Source: Mrakia gelida (taxonomy: Eukaryota > Basidiomycota > Tremellomycetes > Cystofilobasidiales > Mrakiaceae). From it: a DNA stretch of 64,000 nt. The stretch is from NCBI GenBank assembly GCA_024345305.1, contig BRON01000013.1, forward strand, positions 868,001 to 932,000, written 5' to 3'. The notes under the pieces are model-generated. The model saw nothing but the letters and a program-made list of their open reading frames with translations, was not told the DNA's origin and did no database searches. Made by a program: the position numbers and the translations under genes. Each line of letters begins with the position of its first letter. Positions within the stretch are counted from its first letter, which is position 1. This document shows, piece after piece, positions 43,632 to 55,110 of this stretch.

Positions 43632-44228
43632 ATGCGTTTCGTCTGAGAGAAGGAGAGCCGGAGGGAGGGCGTCCGAGCGGGTGAGGAGTTCGTTCTTCGT
43701 TGGAGGGTGGGACAGGTCGATCTGGGATGAGATTTTGCACTCACCTCTTCGAAAGAGACGTCTGCGAGTCTGCTCGACAACTCGATTCGCCCTTCGACGC
43801 GTTCGAGTCCTCCTCTCGAGCTCGAACCTCTCGACGCGTCGCGCTCACCTCTTCTCAGCTCCTTCCCCCCCCAGGCTTTCCTCATCTCTCTTTTGCTCCC
43901 GCTTCCTTCCTTCTCCTTATCGGGCCCGAAAAACCTCATTCAATGACGCTCGCCTCCTTTGTTTTGCTCTGCCCCTGTTGACTTCGATGACGATCCAGGA
44001 ACTTCTCCGCGTTCCCTTTCACTTCCCTCTCCTTCTTTCTTCCTCTTTTCCCCTCGAACCACGACCTTCAACTTATCCCTTCCCTTCCCTTACTCTACTG
44101 TGAGTCTCATCAACGTGTCTCTCACACCCTGAGGCTCAAAGCCTGCGAGCTGATCCTCTCGTCTTCCCCCCCTCCCTTTCATTCGGTTCAGTTCTCAACC
44201 AAACCTCTTCCCGCTCCTCCCTCAACTT
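43632..44228. other. Intergenic spacer
   Basis: About 600 bp between tandem plus-strand genes. It holds a GACGCGTC site (43833) and a related GACGCGTT (43796), and is CT-rich over the last 200 bp. No coding exon with matching phase was found. Confidence 0.5.
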
Positions 44229-45745
44229 ATGCGTTCGCCAGCTCTTCCAGGAGCCATCATCTCCTTCCTTGCTTTCGTTCTCCTCCTCGTCTGCACCGTC
44301 TCCACACCGATCTGGAAGCCTGGTGAGTCTAACCCTCAAGCCGCTCGCAAACGAACAGAGGGAAGAACCAAAGGAGGCTCGAGCTCACCACACCTCTCCT
44401 CCTCCCCTCCCCTCCCGCCTCCCCTACCTCAGTCTACTTCCTCAAGGCGGACGTAGCAGTCTCCTCCCTCGGTACCACCCTCTCCGGTTCATCGCGCTTC
44501 GGAATTTGGGGACATTGCGAGGGAGGGCGAACTGAGTGAGTCCCAACCAAACCAACCCTCTTCATCCATCCCCACCCCTTTCTCGAGCGAGAAGACGATC
44601 TCTCGGTTCGCTAACTTCTCGCTCGTTCGGTTCGTTTCTTGTTCGAACAGCTCGCTTCTCTACTCTGGAAGCACCACGGCTTCGTGCTCGCCCGTCAAGC
44701 TGGGATACAGTTTCGATCCCACGGTTAGTTCAGCACGCGAGGGGGAGGAGGAGGCAGAAAGAGAGCGAGAGGAGCGAGAAAGGGTTGGCATTCGGGCGTC
44801 ATCTTGACTGGCAGAGAGCTCACAGTTCCCTTCCTCCTACACAGATCCTGGGAGTCGACGTCCTCTCGAGCTCGAAGGCGAAGAAGGTCATGCCTGCTCT
44901 CACTGGAGCTCTCGTCCTCGTTGTTGTCGGTGAGTCTTGCTCGCGCCGGTTTCACGTTTTTATCTTGCTCCACCCTCGAATCTAACACGTCGCTCGTTCT
45001 TTCCCCAGCCTGTGCTCTCGCCTTCCTCACCTTCGTGACCTCGATGTTCTCGGTCTTCTGTGCGTCGAGGTTCTGGGAGATCATGAGCTTCCTCTGGTGT
45101 CTTCTTTCGGTGTTCATCGTTTGGGTGAGATTTCGCTTCTCTTCTCTTCTTCTTCTCCTTTCCCATCTCTCGCTGACCCCTTTCGCTCCTTCTCGTTTTC
45201 TTAGATCTCCTGGATCATCAACATAATCCTCTTCTCGCTCGGTTCGTCCCTCGTTTCAATCCGTTTTGACTCGAAGCGTCTCAATCTTCGTGCGCGAAGC
45301 TGAACGCTAACCCCTCCCCTCTTCCCCTTCTTTCCACCCCTCCCAGTCAAGAAAAGACTCGCATCCTACACCAACAAGCAGCTTCAAGCCTCCTACGGTC
45401 CTGCTCTCTGGATTCAACTCGCCGCTGCCATTCTCCTCCTGTTCGTCGCTCCGTCTCCCTCCCTCCTCTCCCACCTCGCTTTCCAACCTTCACACATCTG
45501 ACCTTTCTTCTCCGCTTACCTCACCGTCCGGCAGCATTGCCACTTGCTTCACGTGCGTCGGAACCCTCGGATCCTACCGACAACGACGACGAGATCGAGC
45601 CGCAGGAGGAAGTGGATACGCCAACTCCTCGTCTCACCACACCGCTGGATCGAGCTACGCCAACAACCCTTACGGTTACGAGAAGCCAGCCACGACCAGG
45701 AAGTGGTGGCAGAGGAGGAGGAACCAGGGAAATGGAACGTACTAA
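44229..45745 (+). CDS. PalI/Rim9- (SUR7-) family tetraspan membrane protein
   Basis: Claudin-like four-helix membrane protein of the SUR7/PalI family; PalI/Rim9 assists alkaline-pH sensing at the plasma membrane. Helix 1: LPGAIISFLAFVLLLVCTVS, then the extracellular loop STPIWKPVYFLKADV with the family motif FGIWGHCEGGRTDSLLYSGS and paired CSPVKLGYSFDP. Helix 2: VMPALTGALVLVVVACALAF. Helix 3: EIMSFLWCLLSVFIVWISWI INIILFSL. Helix 4: LWIQLAAAILLLIATCFTCV. The cytosolic tail is basic and Ser/Tyr/Asn-rich and ends RRRNQGNGTY-stop at 45743-45745. The W-G-x-C loop and spaced cysteines are the diagnostic evidence. The choice between Rim9/PalI and a Sur7 eisosome protein is not settled; the short tail favours Rim9. 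Confidence 0.82.
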
Positions 45746-46339
45746 GAGTTCGCCTCGTCTTCTTCTGGACTCGTTCGGTTCGTTTTTGGCTTTGCTTCAC
45801 TTTGATTCTTGCTCGCTGTATCCCTCGGAAATCGCCTCACATAAGGCTCTACATTTCTTTTACGTACCTCACCTAACTAGTCACGACCCCCTCGCACTCT
45901 CTCTAATCGCACTCCCGCTGCTTCGACAATTCTGATGACTTGAACACGAACTCGACGCGTCGTTCGAATTTCCTTGCTCCTCGATTCCTGAAGAAGCTCT
46001 CAGCCTCTCGAGCAATCCAGCGTCCGGGTCGGAGAATATATCATCCGCCGTAGAGAATGCCCAGCCGAGAATGAGACTAGCTCGTATCTAGTAGCTATCG
46101 AAATGAACGAGAGTCGACACGCGTGCGAAAGCAAAAGAAGACAGACGGAGTCGAAAGAGAAGGGGAGTCGTGAGAGGACTATCAACGTGTACTTTGAAGA
46201 GGTGCATAGCGGGGCAGTGGTAGACTGGAGTACAGATGGACAAAAACGTGTACTGTCGAGGGAAGCGAAACGAAAAACGAACGAGCCCCAAAAAATCGAC
46301 CATCTTCCCGCCCACTGCGCTTCCCAACATCAACCTTTC
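45746..46339. other. Convergent intergenic spacer
   Basis: 594 bp between two 3' ends, relatively AT-rich for this window. One GACGCGTC site (45954). No gene was recognised. Confidence 0.5.
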
Positions 46340-48874
46340 CTACTGAGGAGGACCGTACGACCCTTGAGCCGTTCGTGCGATGATGATGGTGAGTTGAGAG
46401 AGGAGGGCTGAGAGATCCGCGAGGAGGGAAGGTTGAGTTTGGGGGGGTTGCGGTTGAGGTTCGACGGCGGAGGGAGGAGACGCGACGACGACCTCCTCCT
46501 CCTGGAGAGCGGGACCTGGCGCGGCTGAAGTCTCGGAGGTGGAAGAGGAGAGTCCTTGAGGCTCGACGAGACTGATGCGAGTGCTTGTGAGGGGTTGGTC
46601 GACGAGGAGGGAGTGAGGAGGAAGGGGAGGGGAGATCTCCGAGCCTGACAAGCTCGCGGTTTCGTCGCTGGAGTGGTCCGACGGAGCGACCTGAGGAGGA
46701 GGAGGTGGGACCGAAAATGTGCCCAACGCTCTGGAGGAGGCTCCTCGCTCGTCATCGTAACTGGGGGAAGGGAAAGAAAGAAGGAAACGACGGTCAGCGA
46801 CGAGGACCGCAAGAACAGAATGAGAGCAGGCGGAAGAAGAGATGAAGGGTCATTCGAGACGTACCGATCTAGAATCGAGACTACGTCGGCTGCCAAGTTG
46901 TTCAACTCGATGATCTCAACTGGACTCAGCGACGCGTCGCCCCTCCCCGCTCTCTCCTGCGACCTCGCCCCAAGGCCCGTCCCAATCCCCTCGAAGATCC
47001 TGAACATGCACGACTCAAGCAGCGTCCGAGCCTTCTTGACGTCGGCGAGAGCATCGCGATCCCCATCGATCGGGAGCCAGCCGTTGCAGAGAAGTCCTTT
47101 CCGGTTGAGCTCGACTTCCGAGACTCCGAAGAGGACGTAGATCATCGGATCAAGACGCGTCGTTGCTCGGAGTTGGACCGGTTGGCCGAGAGGGAAGCGA
47201 CTCTGCTCAGCGAAAGCGTAGAGATGCGTGTCGTTGATGATGGTGGAGGATTCGGATTGAAGATTCTCTCGACGGTAGTTGTTGACCGAAGACGGGTGGA
47301 TCTCACACGACTGAGGGAGAGGAAGGGAAGAGGAAAAGTGACGAGAGTCAGCTGCGTGAAAAGAGGATGGGGGCTATACGAAGTAAGCGCGAGGAACAGG
47401 AAGAAAGGGAAGAGGGGGGACGCGTCGAACAAGACGCGACGCGACGCGAGATCGAAGGACAGGTATCAGCGTTGGACAACAGAAGAAGATGTGACAAACC
47501 TCGAGAGACTTTGTTCGATAGGTAGTGTGATCGAGTCGAAGTGCGAAGTTGGGAGCCGATGAGGTGGCGAGAAGAGCGGCGAGCAAGGGAAGACTGTCCG
47601 CGTTGGAGTTGAGCGAAGCGGGCATGCTGCTGAAGGACCTCGATTCTGATCCTCCTCCGAGCTGGTTACCTCCGGCCGAGACGGCAACGACTCCTGCGTC
47701 AATGAGAGCGGCGTAGATCTTCTCCTTGAACGGGTGGTAAGCCTTGAAGGTCGAGGAGTGGACGAAGTTGGAGTCGATGAAGTTCCTCGCTTCCGCGTCT
47801 CGTCCGGAGTGTTGGAGAGCGATCCAGGAGTTGTAGGCTGAGACGACGGCGATGAGATCCGACCGGTATCCAGGAGGTGACCAGCTATCCTTGACGGCTG
47901 TCGCCCGTTCCTTCTGAGCGTTGGGAACCAGGAAGGGATCCCTGTCCGAGAGGATGGCGGCGAGGGTGAGAGCGGGGTCGAGGCAGCGATAAATCGCTCC
48001 GTAGATGACCATCCTTCCGATCGAGGGTTCGACTGGTAGTTGTTGAAGGATCTGTCCGAGAGGGGTGAGCTTCATCTCCGTGTCGTTGAGATCCTCGACG
48101 GACTTTGCGCTCCTGCTCCAGAGCTCGGATCCTTCGATGTTCTTGCAGAGCTCCTTGACCTCGTCTTTGAGATCCTTGCTCATCGTGAGCGCGACGCGAG
48201 GAGCTCCCACCTGAGAGCTCGCGAGGGTGGCTGGCTTGAGTCGAGAGAAGGTGGCCCATAGAGGAGGATCTGAGGCTTCAAGGTATTGAGTAACGTCGAG
48301 GTAGCACCTGATTTCAGCCGTCGTCCTCGAAGGGCCAGCTCCGATTCCAACTTTGCGTCCTCCGACCCTCATGATGGCTTCCCACTTCGAGCTTCCGACG
48401 GGAGTGTAGACGATCTCTGGCGCGAAGTTGAATCGTTCGCAGTAGTAGTCCATGAACTGACGAGCTCGGTCGCACTCGATAACCTCGCCGTGCGAGAGTG
48501 TGACCTGCTCCTACATGAGAGTGAGATTAGAAAGCATCTAAGTGTGAGTAGATGCTGGCAGATGCTGGAGAAATGAGGGCTGGAGGAGAGTTGCTTGCGA
48601 GATGGGAAGAGGAGGAGGGGGGGGAAGAGGGAAGGACGAACCGGCTTCGTTCGTTGAGCGACCGTTCGACCGGAAGCTGGGAAGGGAGGTCCGATTGACT
48701 GCATGCTCGGGTGGAGGAGGGACGACGGAGGTGTTTTGGGAGTTTGGATGGATGTGAAGCTGGTCGTTGGAAGGGGAGAAGCGAAGAAGGAGAAGCGAAG
48801 GTTGAGCTCACCGTTGCTGCGTCTTCTTTCCCTCCCTCGATTCTCATCTCCCTCGGCCTTGCGAAATTTCTCAT
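46340..48874 (-). CDS. DExH-helicase-derived protein: dsRBD-like, HA2 and OB domains, no RecA motor
   Basis: Exons 48812-48874, 47500-48510, 46865-47310 and 46340-46760 give 646 residues in frame. Residues about 25-105 look like a double-stranded RNA-binding fold (RARQFMDYYCERFNFAPEIV, SSKWEAIMRVGGRKVGIGAG, TAEIRCYLDVTQYLEAS). Only about 75 residues later comes the helicase-associated HA2 domain: LNDTEMKLTPLGQILQQLPV, IGRMVIYGAIYRCLDPALTL, AAILSDRDPFLVPN, DLIAVVSAYNSWIALQHSGR. The C-terminal OB fold follows (CEIHPSSVNNYRRE ... RLDPMIYVLFGVSEVELNRK). The ATPase motifs that should lie between them (GxGKT, DExH, SAT, QRxGRxGR) are absent, and the junction is inside one exon. The rest is a Ser/Pro/Gln tail. 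It is probably an RNA-binding pseudo-helicase; pseudogene status is unlikely because all frames are open. Confidence 0.85.
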
Positions 48875-49091
48875 CGCGAGATCGAGGCCCTCTCGAGCTC
48901 GCGCATACGGACCTGAGCTATCGAATTATTGATGGAAGAGTTTAGATTTCTCGAGAAGGAAGGAGGGGTCCTCGGTCCAGAAGTCGTCCGAAGACTCGAC
49001 TCGAACGAACGTCCGACTTTTTTTTGAGCCGACGTCTCCTCCCCCCCAACTCCCTTCTCCCTTTGACACCACTTTCCAGATCTCCAGGACC

Positions 49092-51590
49092 ATGTCCTCC
49101 ACCCTCCCACCGACTCGAAAAGCTTCTCCTCCCCCCTCCCCCTCCTCTTCGAAGCGCCAGAAACCTTCAGCCCTCCCTACTCCAGCTGCCTTCGCCCCTT
49201 CCGCTATCTCTCCAGAGACGGCCATCCTACGTCGAGACGAGTACAGGGCTTCAGGGCCTTACCTTCATGCCGTCGTCGATACTCTCCTGCAGAACAGTCT
49301 GCTGGAGAGGGTGAGAGATGAGGTTGCGATGAAGGAGGGAGATCAGGAAGCTGGGTTGGGAGGGTTGGTCGGTTGGGGAGCTAAGGAGACCGATATCTAC
49401 AAGGTGAGTTTGAGCTTGATCGTTCCAGATCGGGGACGAGGAGATTTTCGAGTATCTTTGTCGTCGATTTCGCCTTGAATGGTGCGAAAGCATGGAAGGG
49501 ACGTTGGGAGAGCGAGGTCGAAGGAAGGCAAGGTGTTGAGCTCGAGCTTTCCTTCCCTCCCTCTCTCGACTTCGAGCTGAACTGTTTCGATCCCTCAGGC
49601 CTCTTGATTTTTTTTTCTCTACACCTTCACTTCTGCATGTATACTGACTCCATTTGCATCATCTTCTTTTCTCAGATCAACCAATCCTTCGACCTCGCCT
49701 CCCTCACTCCCGAACACCTCCCAGAAGCGACTCTCGCCAAACTCCCTGCCCTTCAAGAGCTTCGAGACGCTCTCTACTCTCCTGGATTCCGAGACTGGGT
49801 TCGTCAAGTCACCGAGTGCGGTCCTCTCTCTCAGCAGAAGGTCGACGCATCCGTTTCTCGATACACCAAAGGGTTCGTTCCTTCTCCCTTTCCTCTCGTT
49901 GGCGTCGACTCCTTCGCGCGAGCTCACAGCCTCCCCTTCTTTCTCTCCTCAGATGCCATCTCCTCCTCCACGACGACGTCATCTCCACCCGACGAATCTC
50001 CTGGATCCTCTACCTTCCTTCCGAATCCTGGACTCCAGCCTGGGGAGGAGCTCTCGAACTCTACCCTTCCCTCCAGTCCAACCCATCCTCCGTCCCTCTC
50101 GACCCTTCGAAACCAGCAACCTGGAAGGAGGAGATCGGTTCGGACGTGTTCCCTGGGAAAACAATCCACCCAAAGTGGGGTCAGTTCGTGTTCTTCGAGG
50201 TCATGCCTGGGATGAGCTACCATTCGGTTGAGGAGGTGGTGAAGGGAGATGGAAAGGAGAGGTTGAGCATCAGTGGATGGTGAGTCGCGATTTCGTTTTG
50301 TTTTGGACGGGCTGGAGAACTGAAAACTGATTCGAGTTTTCTTCGCCGCCTCGCAGGTTCCACAAGCCTATCGAGGGAGAGCTCGGATACGAGCCTGAGA
50401 AGGAGGGAGGTGACAAGAGTTCGCTCGAGCAGATCGTGAGTTCCCTCGCGTCGCGCCCCTCGTCTCGCGACTCTCAACCGACTTCGACGCGATTGTAATC
50501 CTTCGAGCACCTCCACTGACATTCATTCAATCCCTTATCACCTCGTTCAGACCGGTCAACCCATCTCCTCAACCCTCACCCCCTACTCGGACGACGACGA
50601 TCCCAACATGCCTGGAACTCCCCTCACCCTCGAAGAAGTCAACTTCCTCAAACCCTACTTCCACCCTCAATACCTTCAATCCAAAACCATCCGTCTCCTC
50701 TCCCAACAATTCGCCGAATCCTCCGTCCTCGTCCTCGAGAAGTTCCTCAACGCCGACATCGCTCACGACCTCGAACTCGCTCTCGCCGCCAAAGACAAAT
50801 CGGACGGTCTGGACTTCGAGTCTCGGAAGGGATTGATCCCTGGGATGAAGGTCGGACATCTGGAGGATGGATGGGAAGTCATTGGACCTTCGACACGTCA
50901 ACGATACCTCTCCCTCGAACCGTCGCCGAACAACCCTCCTTCGACCTCCCTCCCTACCTCAACTATCCAAACTCTCCTTGCCGAGGTGCTCCCTTCGACG
51001 GCGTTTAGGTCGTGGTTGACGTTGATCACGGGCTTCATCCCTCTTGCTCACAAGCTTGAGGCGAGGAGGTTCCGACCTGGACTGGATTACACGCTCGCGA
51101 GGGGAGAGGAGGAGGATCCTAGGTTGGACTTGAGGATTGGGTTGACGCCGGGACAGAAGTGGGAGGATATTGAGGGTGGAGAGGCTCTTGGTGGATGGGA
51201 GGTGAGTCGCGTCTCCTTCGTCCCCTTTCGAGCCGAGTCGCGTCCAGCTTTCCAACTGACGTTCGTCTTCCTTCCACTCCCACCCTTCAGGCCTACCTCG
51301 CTCCCCCCGACGAGAACGACGATCCGGCAGTCTACCAAGCTTCCAAACCTACCGTCGCGAAACCCAACAAGCCCGCCGATGACGGAGAGGAGGACGAGGA
51401 CGACGATGGACCTCTGCTCACTTCCCAACCTTCGTTCAACACCCTTCTTCTCGTCATGCGAGACGCGAAGGTGATGAAGTTCACCAAGTACCTGAGTGCC
51501 GATGCGCCTTGTTCGAGGTGGGATGTTGGTGGGGAGTGGGAGATCGGAGCGGTGGAAGAGGAGGAGGAGGAGGGAGGGAACGTGGAGTGA
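49092..51590 (+). CDS. TPA1: Prolyl 3,4-dihydroxylase of ribosomal protein uS12, TPA1/OFD1 family
   Basis: Fe(II)/2-oxoglutarate dioxygenase that hydroxylates a conserved proline of Rps23 and affects translation termination (and, as Ofd1 in fission yeast, sterol/oxygen signalling). Start 49092 opens a Ser/Pro-rich N-terminus with a basic KRQK patch. Catalytic domain: [60 protein letters not shown], then the iron site [20 protein letters not shown] (HxD) with [18 protein letters not shown]. The distal His is in [17 protein letters not shown], with the 2OG-binding Arg in RLSISGWFHKP. A second, non-catalytic double-stranded beta-helix domain follows ([36 protein letters not shown]), ending in acidic runs. 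It diverges from the pseudo-helicase gene over 217 bp. Confidence 0.94.
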
Positions 51591-51845
51591 TGAGGGGGAT
51601 GAAGCGTTCCAGAGATCTTCATTATGGATCGTGTTCACATGGTTTTTGTGTCGAGCTGGAGGTTGGGGAAGACGTAGAGAGTCCATGGGATCTTGGGGAG
51701 AGAGTACAGAGGAGGAGAATAAAGAAGGGAACGTAAGCGAAGGAAAGGCAACGACGCGCTCGATTCGACGAAGGTGAAGGAGAGAACGAAGAAGAAAAGA
51801 ACGAGAGTCCAAGACTACGAAACGAGTGTCGTTCGAGCGACGAGC

Positions 51846-54174
51846 CTACTGGAACTCGGCGGGGATGTAGTCGGCGATTTCTGAGAAGGCGAGGGAACGA
51901 GGGAAGGTCAGCTTGAGCGTTCGGGAGAGACGAACTCCGAGATCTTGATCAAGGGAGGAGGGGAAGGAGACGAACCAGTAGGAGCAGGTCCTTCAGCAGC
52001 AGCGACGGTGTACTCGGGAGGGATGACATCGGCCGTGGGGACTGTTAAGAGCGAGGGAAGGAAGGTCAGTGAAGAACGAGGTTGAGATGGAAGGAGGAGT
52101 GAGGAGGAACGAACGAGCGGCGGTGGGCGTGGCTGTTCGAGAGTGAAGAAAGTCGAGGCGAGGAGGAGGTCAGATGAAGACTTCTCGAAAGGATGATTGA
52201 GATATGGGACTCACCGGCCGCCTCTTCAGCAGCTCCGGTGGCAGCGACGGTCTCGTTGGCGGCTGGGGAAGGAAGGGAAAGGGAAAGGGGGTCAGTCCTT
52301 GACGCGTCGTTCAATTTCCTCTTTTCGTGGAACTAAACTCACCAGCAGCTCCAGTCTCGAGGGCAGCAGCGGCCTCAGTAGCTGTGGCCTCGGCGGCAGT
52401 CGCGGTGGCTTGATAATGAAGAGGAAAAGAGGGAAAGTCAGCTTGTCGTCGCTCTTCGATGGCGACGCGTCGACGACAGAATCTGAAACGAAGAGGGACA
52501 AGGACGTACCAGCGACCTCTCCCTCAGCAGCAGCAGTAGCGGTAGCTTCAGCGGCAGCAGGCTCAGTGACGGTGACGGTTTCTGTGAGTGAAGAGGAAAG
52601 GGAACGAGAGTCAGTCGAACTCGATCCTTTCGTCGTTGAGGAGAGAGAGAGAGAGCTAAAGAAGGAAAACGGACCAGCAGGAGGAAGAGCAGGGCAAACG
52701 GTAGCTCCAGCAGCGTCGACGACTTCGGTGACGGTGACGTGTTGGACGGCTGGTAAGAGGGATAAGGGAAGGAGGTGAATAATCAGCGACTCGTGAGGTC
52801 AGGTCGAGCGAAACGACGCGACGAAGTAGAGAAGGGGAGAGCTGTGAGGGTACTTACCAGTCTCGGTGACTGGATTGAAGAAAAGATAGAAAGAGAGAAG
52901 AAGTCAGTTCAGACCAAAACGAGTTGCTCGCGAGACGAGGACGGGAAGAAGAAGCGACGAACCGGTGACGGCTGTACGAAAGGAGGAAAGGAAGATAGAA
53001 GTCAGCTCGGAGCGAACAGTTTTCGACATGAGAGGATCGAGCGATCAAACGTACCGGCAGCTTCAGCAGGAGGAGTAGCCTCAGCCTGAGGTGGTTCGAG
53101 AGCAGCGGTCGCGTCGGCGACGGCAGGAGGCTCAGCAGCAGCGGTCTCGTTCGCTTGAGAGGGAGGTTCCAAGACGGCGGTAGCGTTGGCGGGAGGAAGC
53201 TCGGCGATGGCAGTTTCGTTGGCGGCAAGAGCGGGAGGAGGTTCGACGACGGTCTCGTTGGCGGCCAAAGCAGGATCCTCGACGACGGTTTCGTTGGCGA
53301 GAGCGGGAGGTTCGACGATGGTCTCGTTCGCGGCAGGAGGAGAAGAAGCAGCAGCCTCGCCTGATGATGGTGAAGATCGAAGAAGGTCGTCGTCAGTGAA
53401 AGGTACCGAGGAGCGACGCGGGCGCGAGTGAAAACGAGAGGCGAGTCGAACGAAGAGAGAGAGACGAACCTTCGGCAGCGGGAGGAGGAGGAGGAGGGGT
53501 CTTCTTCTTGCCAGCAGGAGCAGCTGCAAAGGGAAGGAGAAGAGAAGGACGCATAGGTCAGATTTGAGCTTCACTCTCGAGGAAGAGATTCGGGAGGTCG
53601 AAGTTCGAAATGAGAACGAAGAACGATGTGTGGTGGACTTACCTTCTTCCTCAGCGGCATCTCCAGCACCACCAGCACCTGAGGAGAGGAACACAAGAAG
53701 AAGAATAAAGAGTCAGTGAGAGGCTGGAGAAGGATGAAAGAGTCGAGACCAAACAACGGCCAAGAAGACGACGCGTGTGAGGGGAAGAGTGAGCTCACCA
53801 CCAGCTCCGTTTCCCCCAGCTCCCCCTCCTCGACCTCCTCTAGCACCACCAGCGAGATCTCCAAGAGCTCCAGAAGCACCACCCGCACCACCAGCCCCTC
53901 CACCTCCACCGAGAAGACCTCCCAACCCTCCCGCCGCTCCTCCTCCCCCACCACCAGCTCCTCCTGCTCCTCCAGCTCCTCCTCGACCTCCAGCTCCTCC
54001 ACCAGCTCCACCTCTCAACCCTCCCAAGATGCCATCCAATCGACCTTGTCTCTTGGAGAGGAATCCCTCGTCGAGAACCTTCTTGTTGGCGGGTCCGAGG
54101 GACGGGATGGGAGTCGCCGTCGTGAGGGCGGGGAGGAGAGCGAGGAGAGTGAGAGAGATGGAGGAGAAGAGCAT
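51846..54174 (-). CDS. Secreted modular cell-wall-like protein (Gly-rich, NET-repeat, TVTVTE segments)
   Basis: The start at 54172-54174 gives a signal peptide (MLFSSISLTLLALLPALTTA) and a Kex2-like site in FLSKRQ. A Gly/Ala-rich block follows, then exons encoding GAGDAAEEE; AGKKKTPPPPPPAAE; a long exon with eight N-glycosylation sequons in related repeats (AANETVVEPPALAANET-like, plus NATAV and DATAA variants); tiny exons for VT and TET; then HVTVTEVVDAAGATVCPALP, ETVTVTEPAAAEATATAAAE, and similar Ala/Thr exons. It ends with VPTADVIPPEYTVAAAEGPA and EIADYIPAEFQ-stop. There are about thirteen exons; every junction inspected is phase 1, including exons of 9, 12 and 18 nt. The TVTVTE motif is common in fungal wall glycoproteins. 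No GPI signal and no enzyme domain were seen. Confidence 0.8.
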
Positions 54175-55110
54175 GGTTTTCGTGTGGGTTTTAGGGTAGG
54201 TTAGAGGGTAGTGTTAAGACGTAAGAGTGCTGTTGAAGGGAGAGGAAGCAAGGGAGGGAAGGAAGAGAGGGAGGGAGGGAGGGACGGGAGGAGGAGGGAG
54301 AGGGAGAGGGAGATGGAGATGGAAACGGGTCAGCGAGGGAGGATCGAACAACGAGATGAGGCGAAGATAGTGAGCCCACATCACCAGGATCGTTGAAGAG
54401 AGAAGTAGAGGGTGTGTGTGTTGGACCAGCCGACGAGAGGTAAGGGGGAAAGGACTTGGGAGGGAGGAGGAAGAAGGGAAGAAGATGCGGTTGGGAGGGA
54501 AGAGACGAGAGGGGTTCTCCTCGGGCCTTTTTCCCTTGCTCAATTAAGAAGGCTGTGGAGCATGACTAAAGAGACGTGCTCGGTTCCCCAGGAAACGGGT
54601 GGGCTGAGGTAAGTATACATCAGGCTACAGAACATCGAGGCAGAGGGTGGGTCAGAAGGAAGGAGCGCTCGAAGTTCGAACGAGCTCACCACGGTCAATC
54701 TTCTAGCACCGACCTTGACGACGAGCTTCACTTTCACTTTCCAGTTTTTCTCGAGCTCGGGTTATTACACCCTCGTCCTGTAGATCTTCGTCTGCGGCTG
54801 TATACACGGAGTTTCCCTGGAGAATCCCCGGCTGGAGCAGGGCAAAGCAAACTCGAAGCAGATCGAGTCGGTCGGTGGACGGCGTTTAGAATCTGGCCCT
54901 CCTTCTTTTCTCTTTCGTTTTGAACCACAACAGTCTCTCTTTCACATCTCCTCCTTCTTCCCATCTTCTAGATCCGGTGAGTGGCCTCATCCTGGCGCTC
55001 ACCTCCTCGAGGACTCGCCTGAGCTCTCTCCCTTGGGTGCAAGTACAAACCAAACAAGATCGAGCTGACCCTCCTTCTCCTCCTTCCTTCGTCTCGTTCA
55101 GCCTTCTCCC
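54175..55110. promoter_or_regulatory. Long divergent intergenic region with purine tract
   Basis: 936 bp between a secreted-protein gene (-) and the PhyH gene (+). At about 54230-54330 and 54425-54500 the plus strand is almost pure purine (GGGAGGGAGG-type), a sequence that could form unusual DNA structures. The rest shows no gene. The last 150 bp are CT-rich. Confidence 0.5.

Noticed and set aside
53155..53340. Short regularly spaced repeats that look CRISPR-like at first sight.
   Set aside because: They are in-frame NET-containing amino-acid repeats inside a coding exon of the secreted protein; the spacing is irregular and the organism is a eukaryote.
53777..54199. Plus-strand Pro/Ala-rich open frame.
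   Set aside because: It is the antisense of the Gly/Ala-rich exon of the minus-strand secreted protein, which has a signal peptide and spliced continuation.
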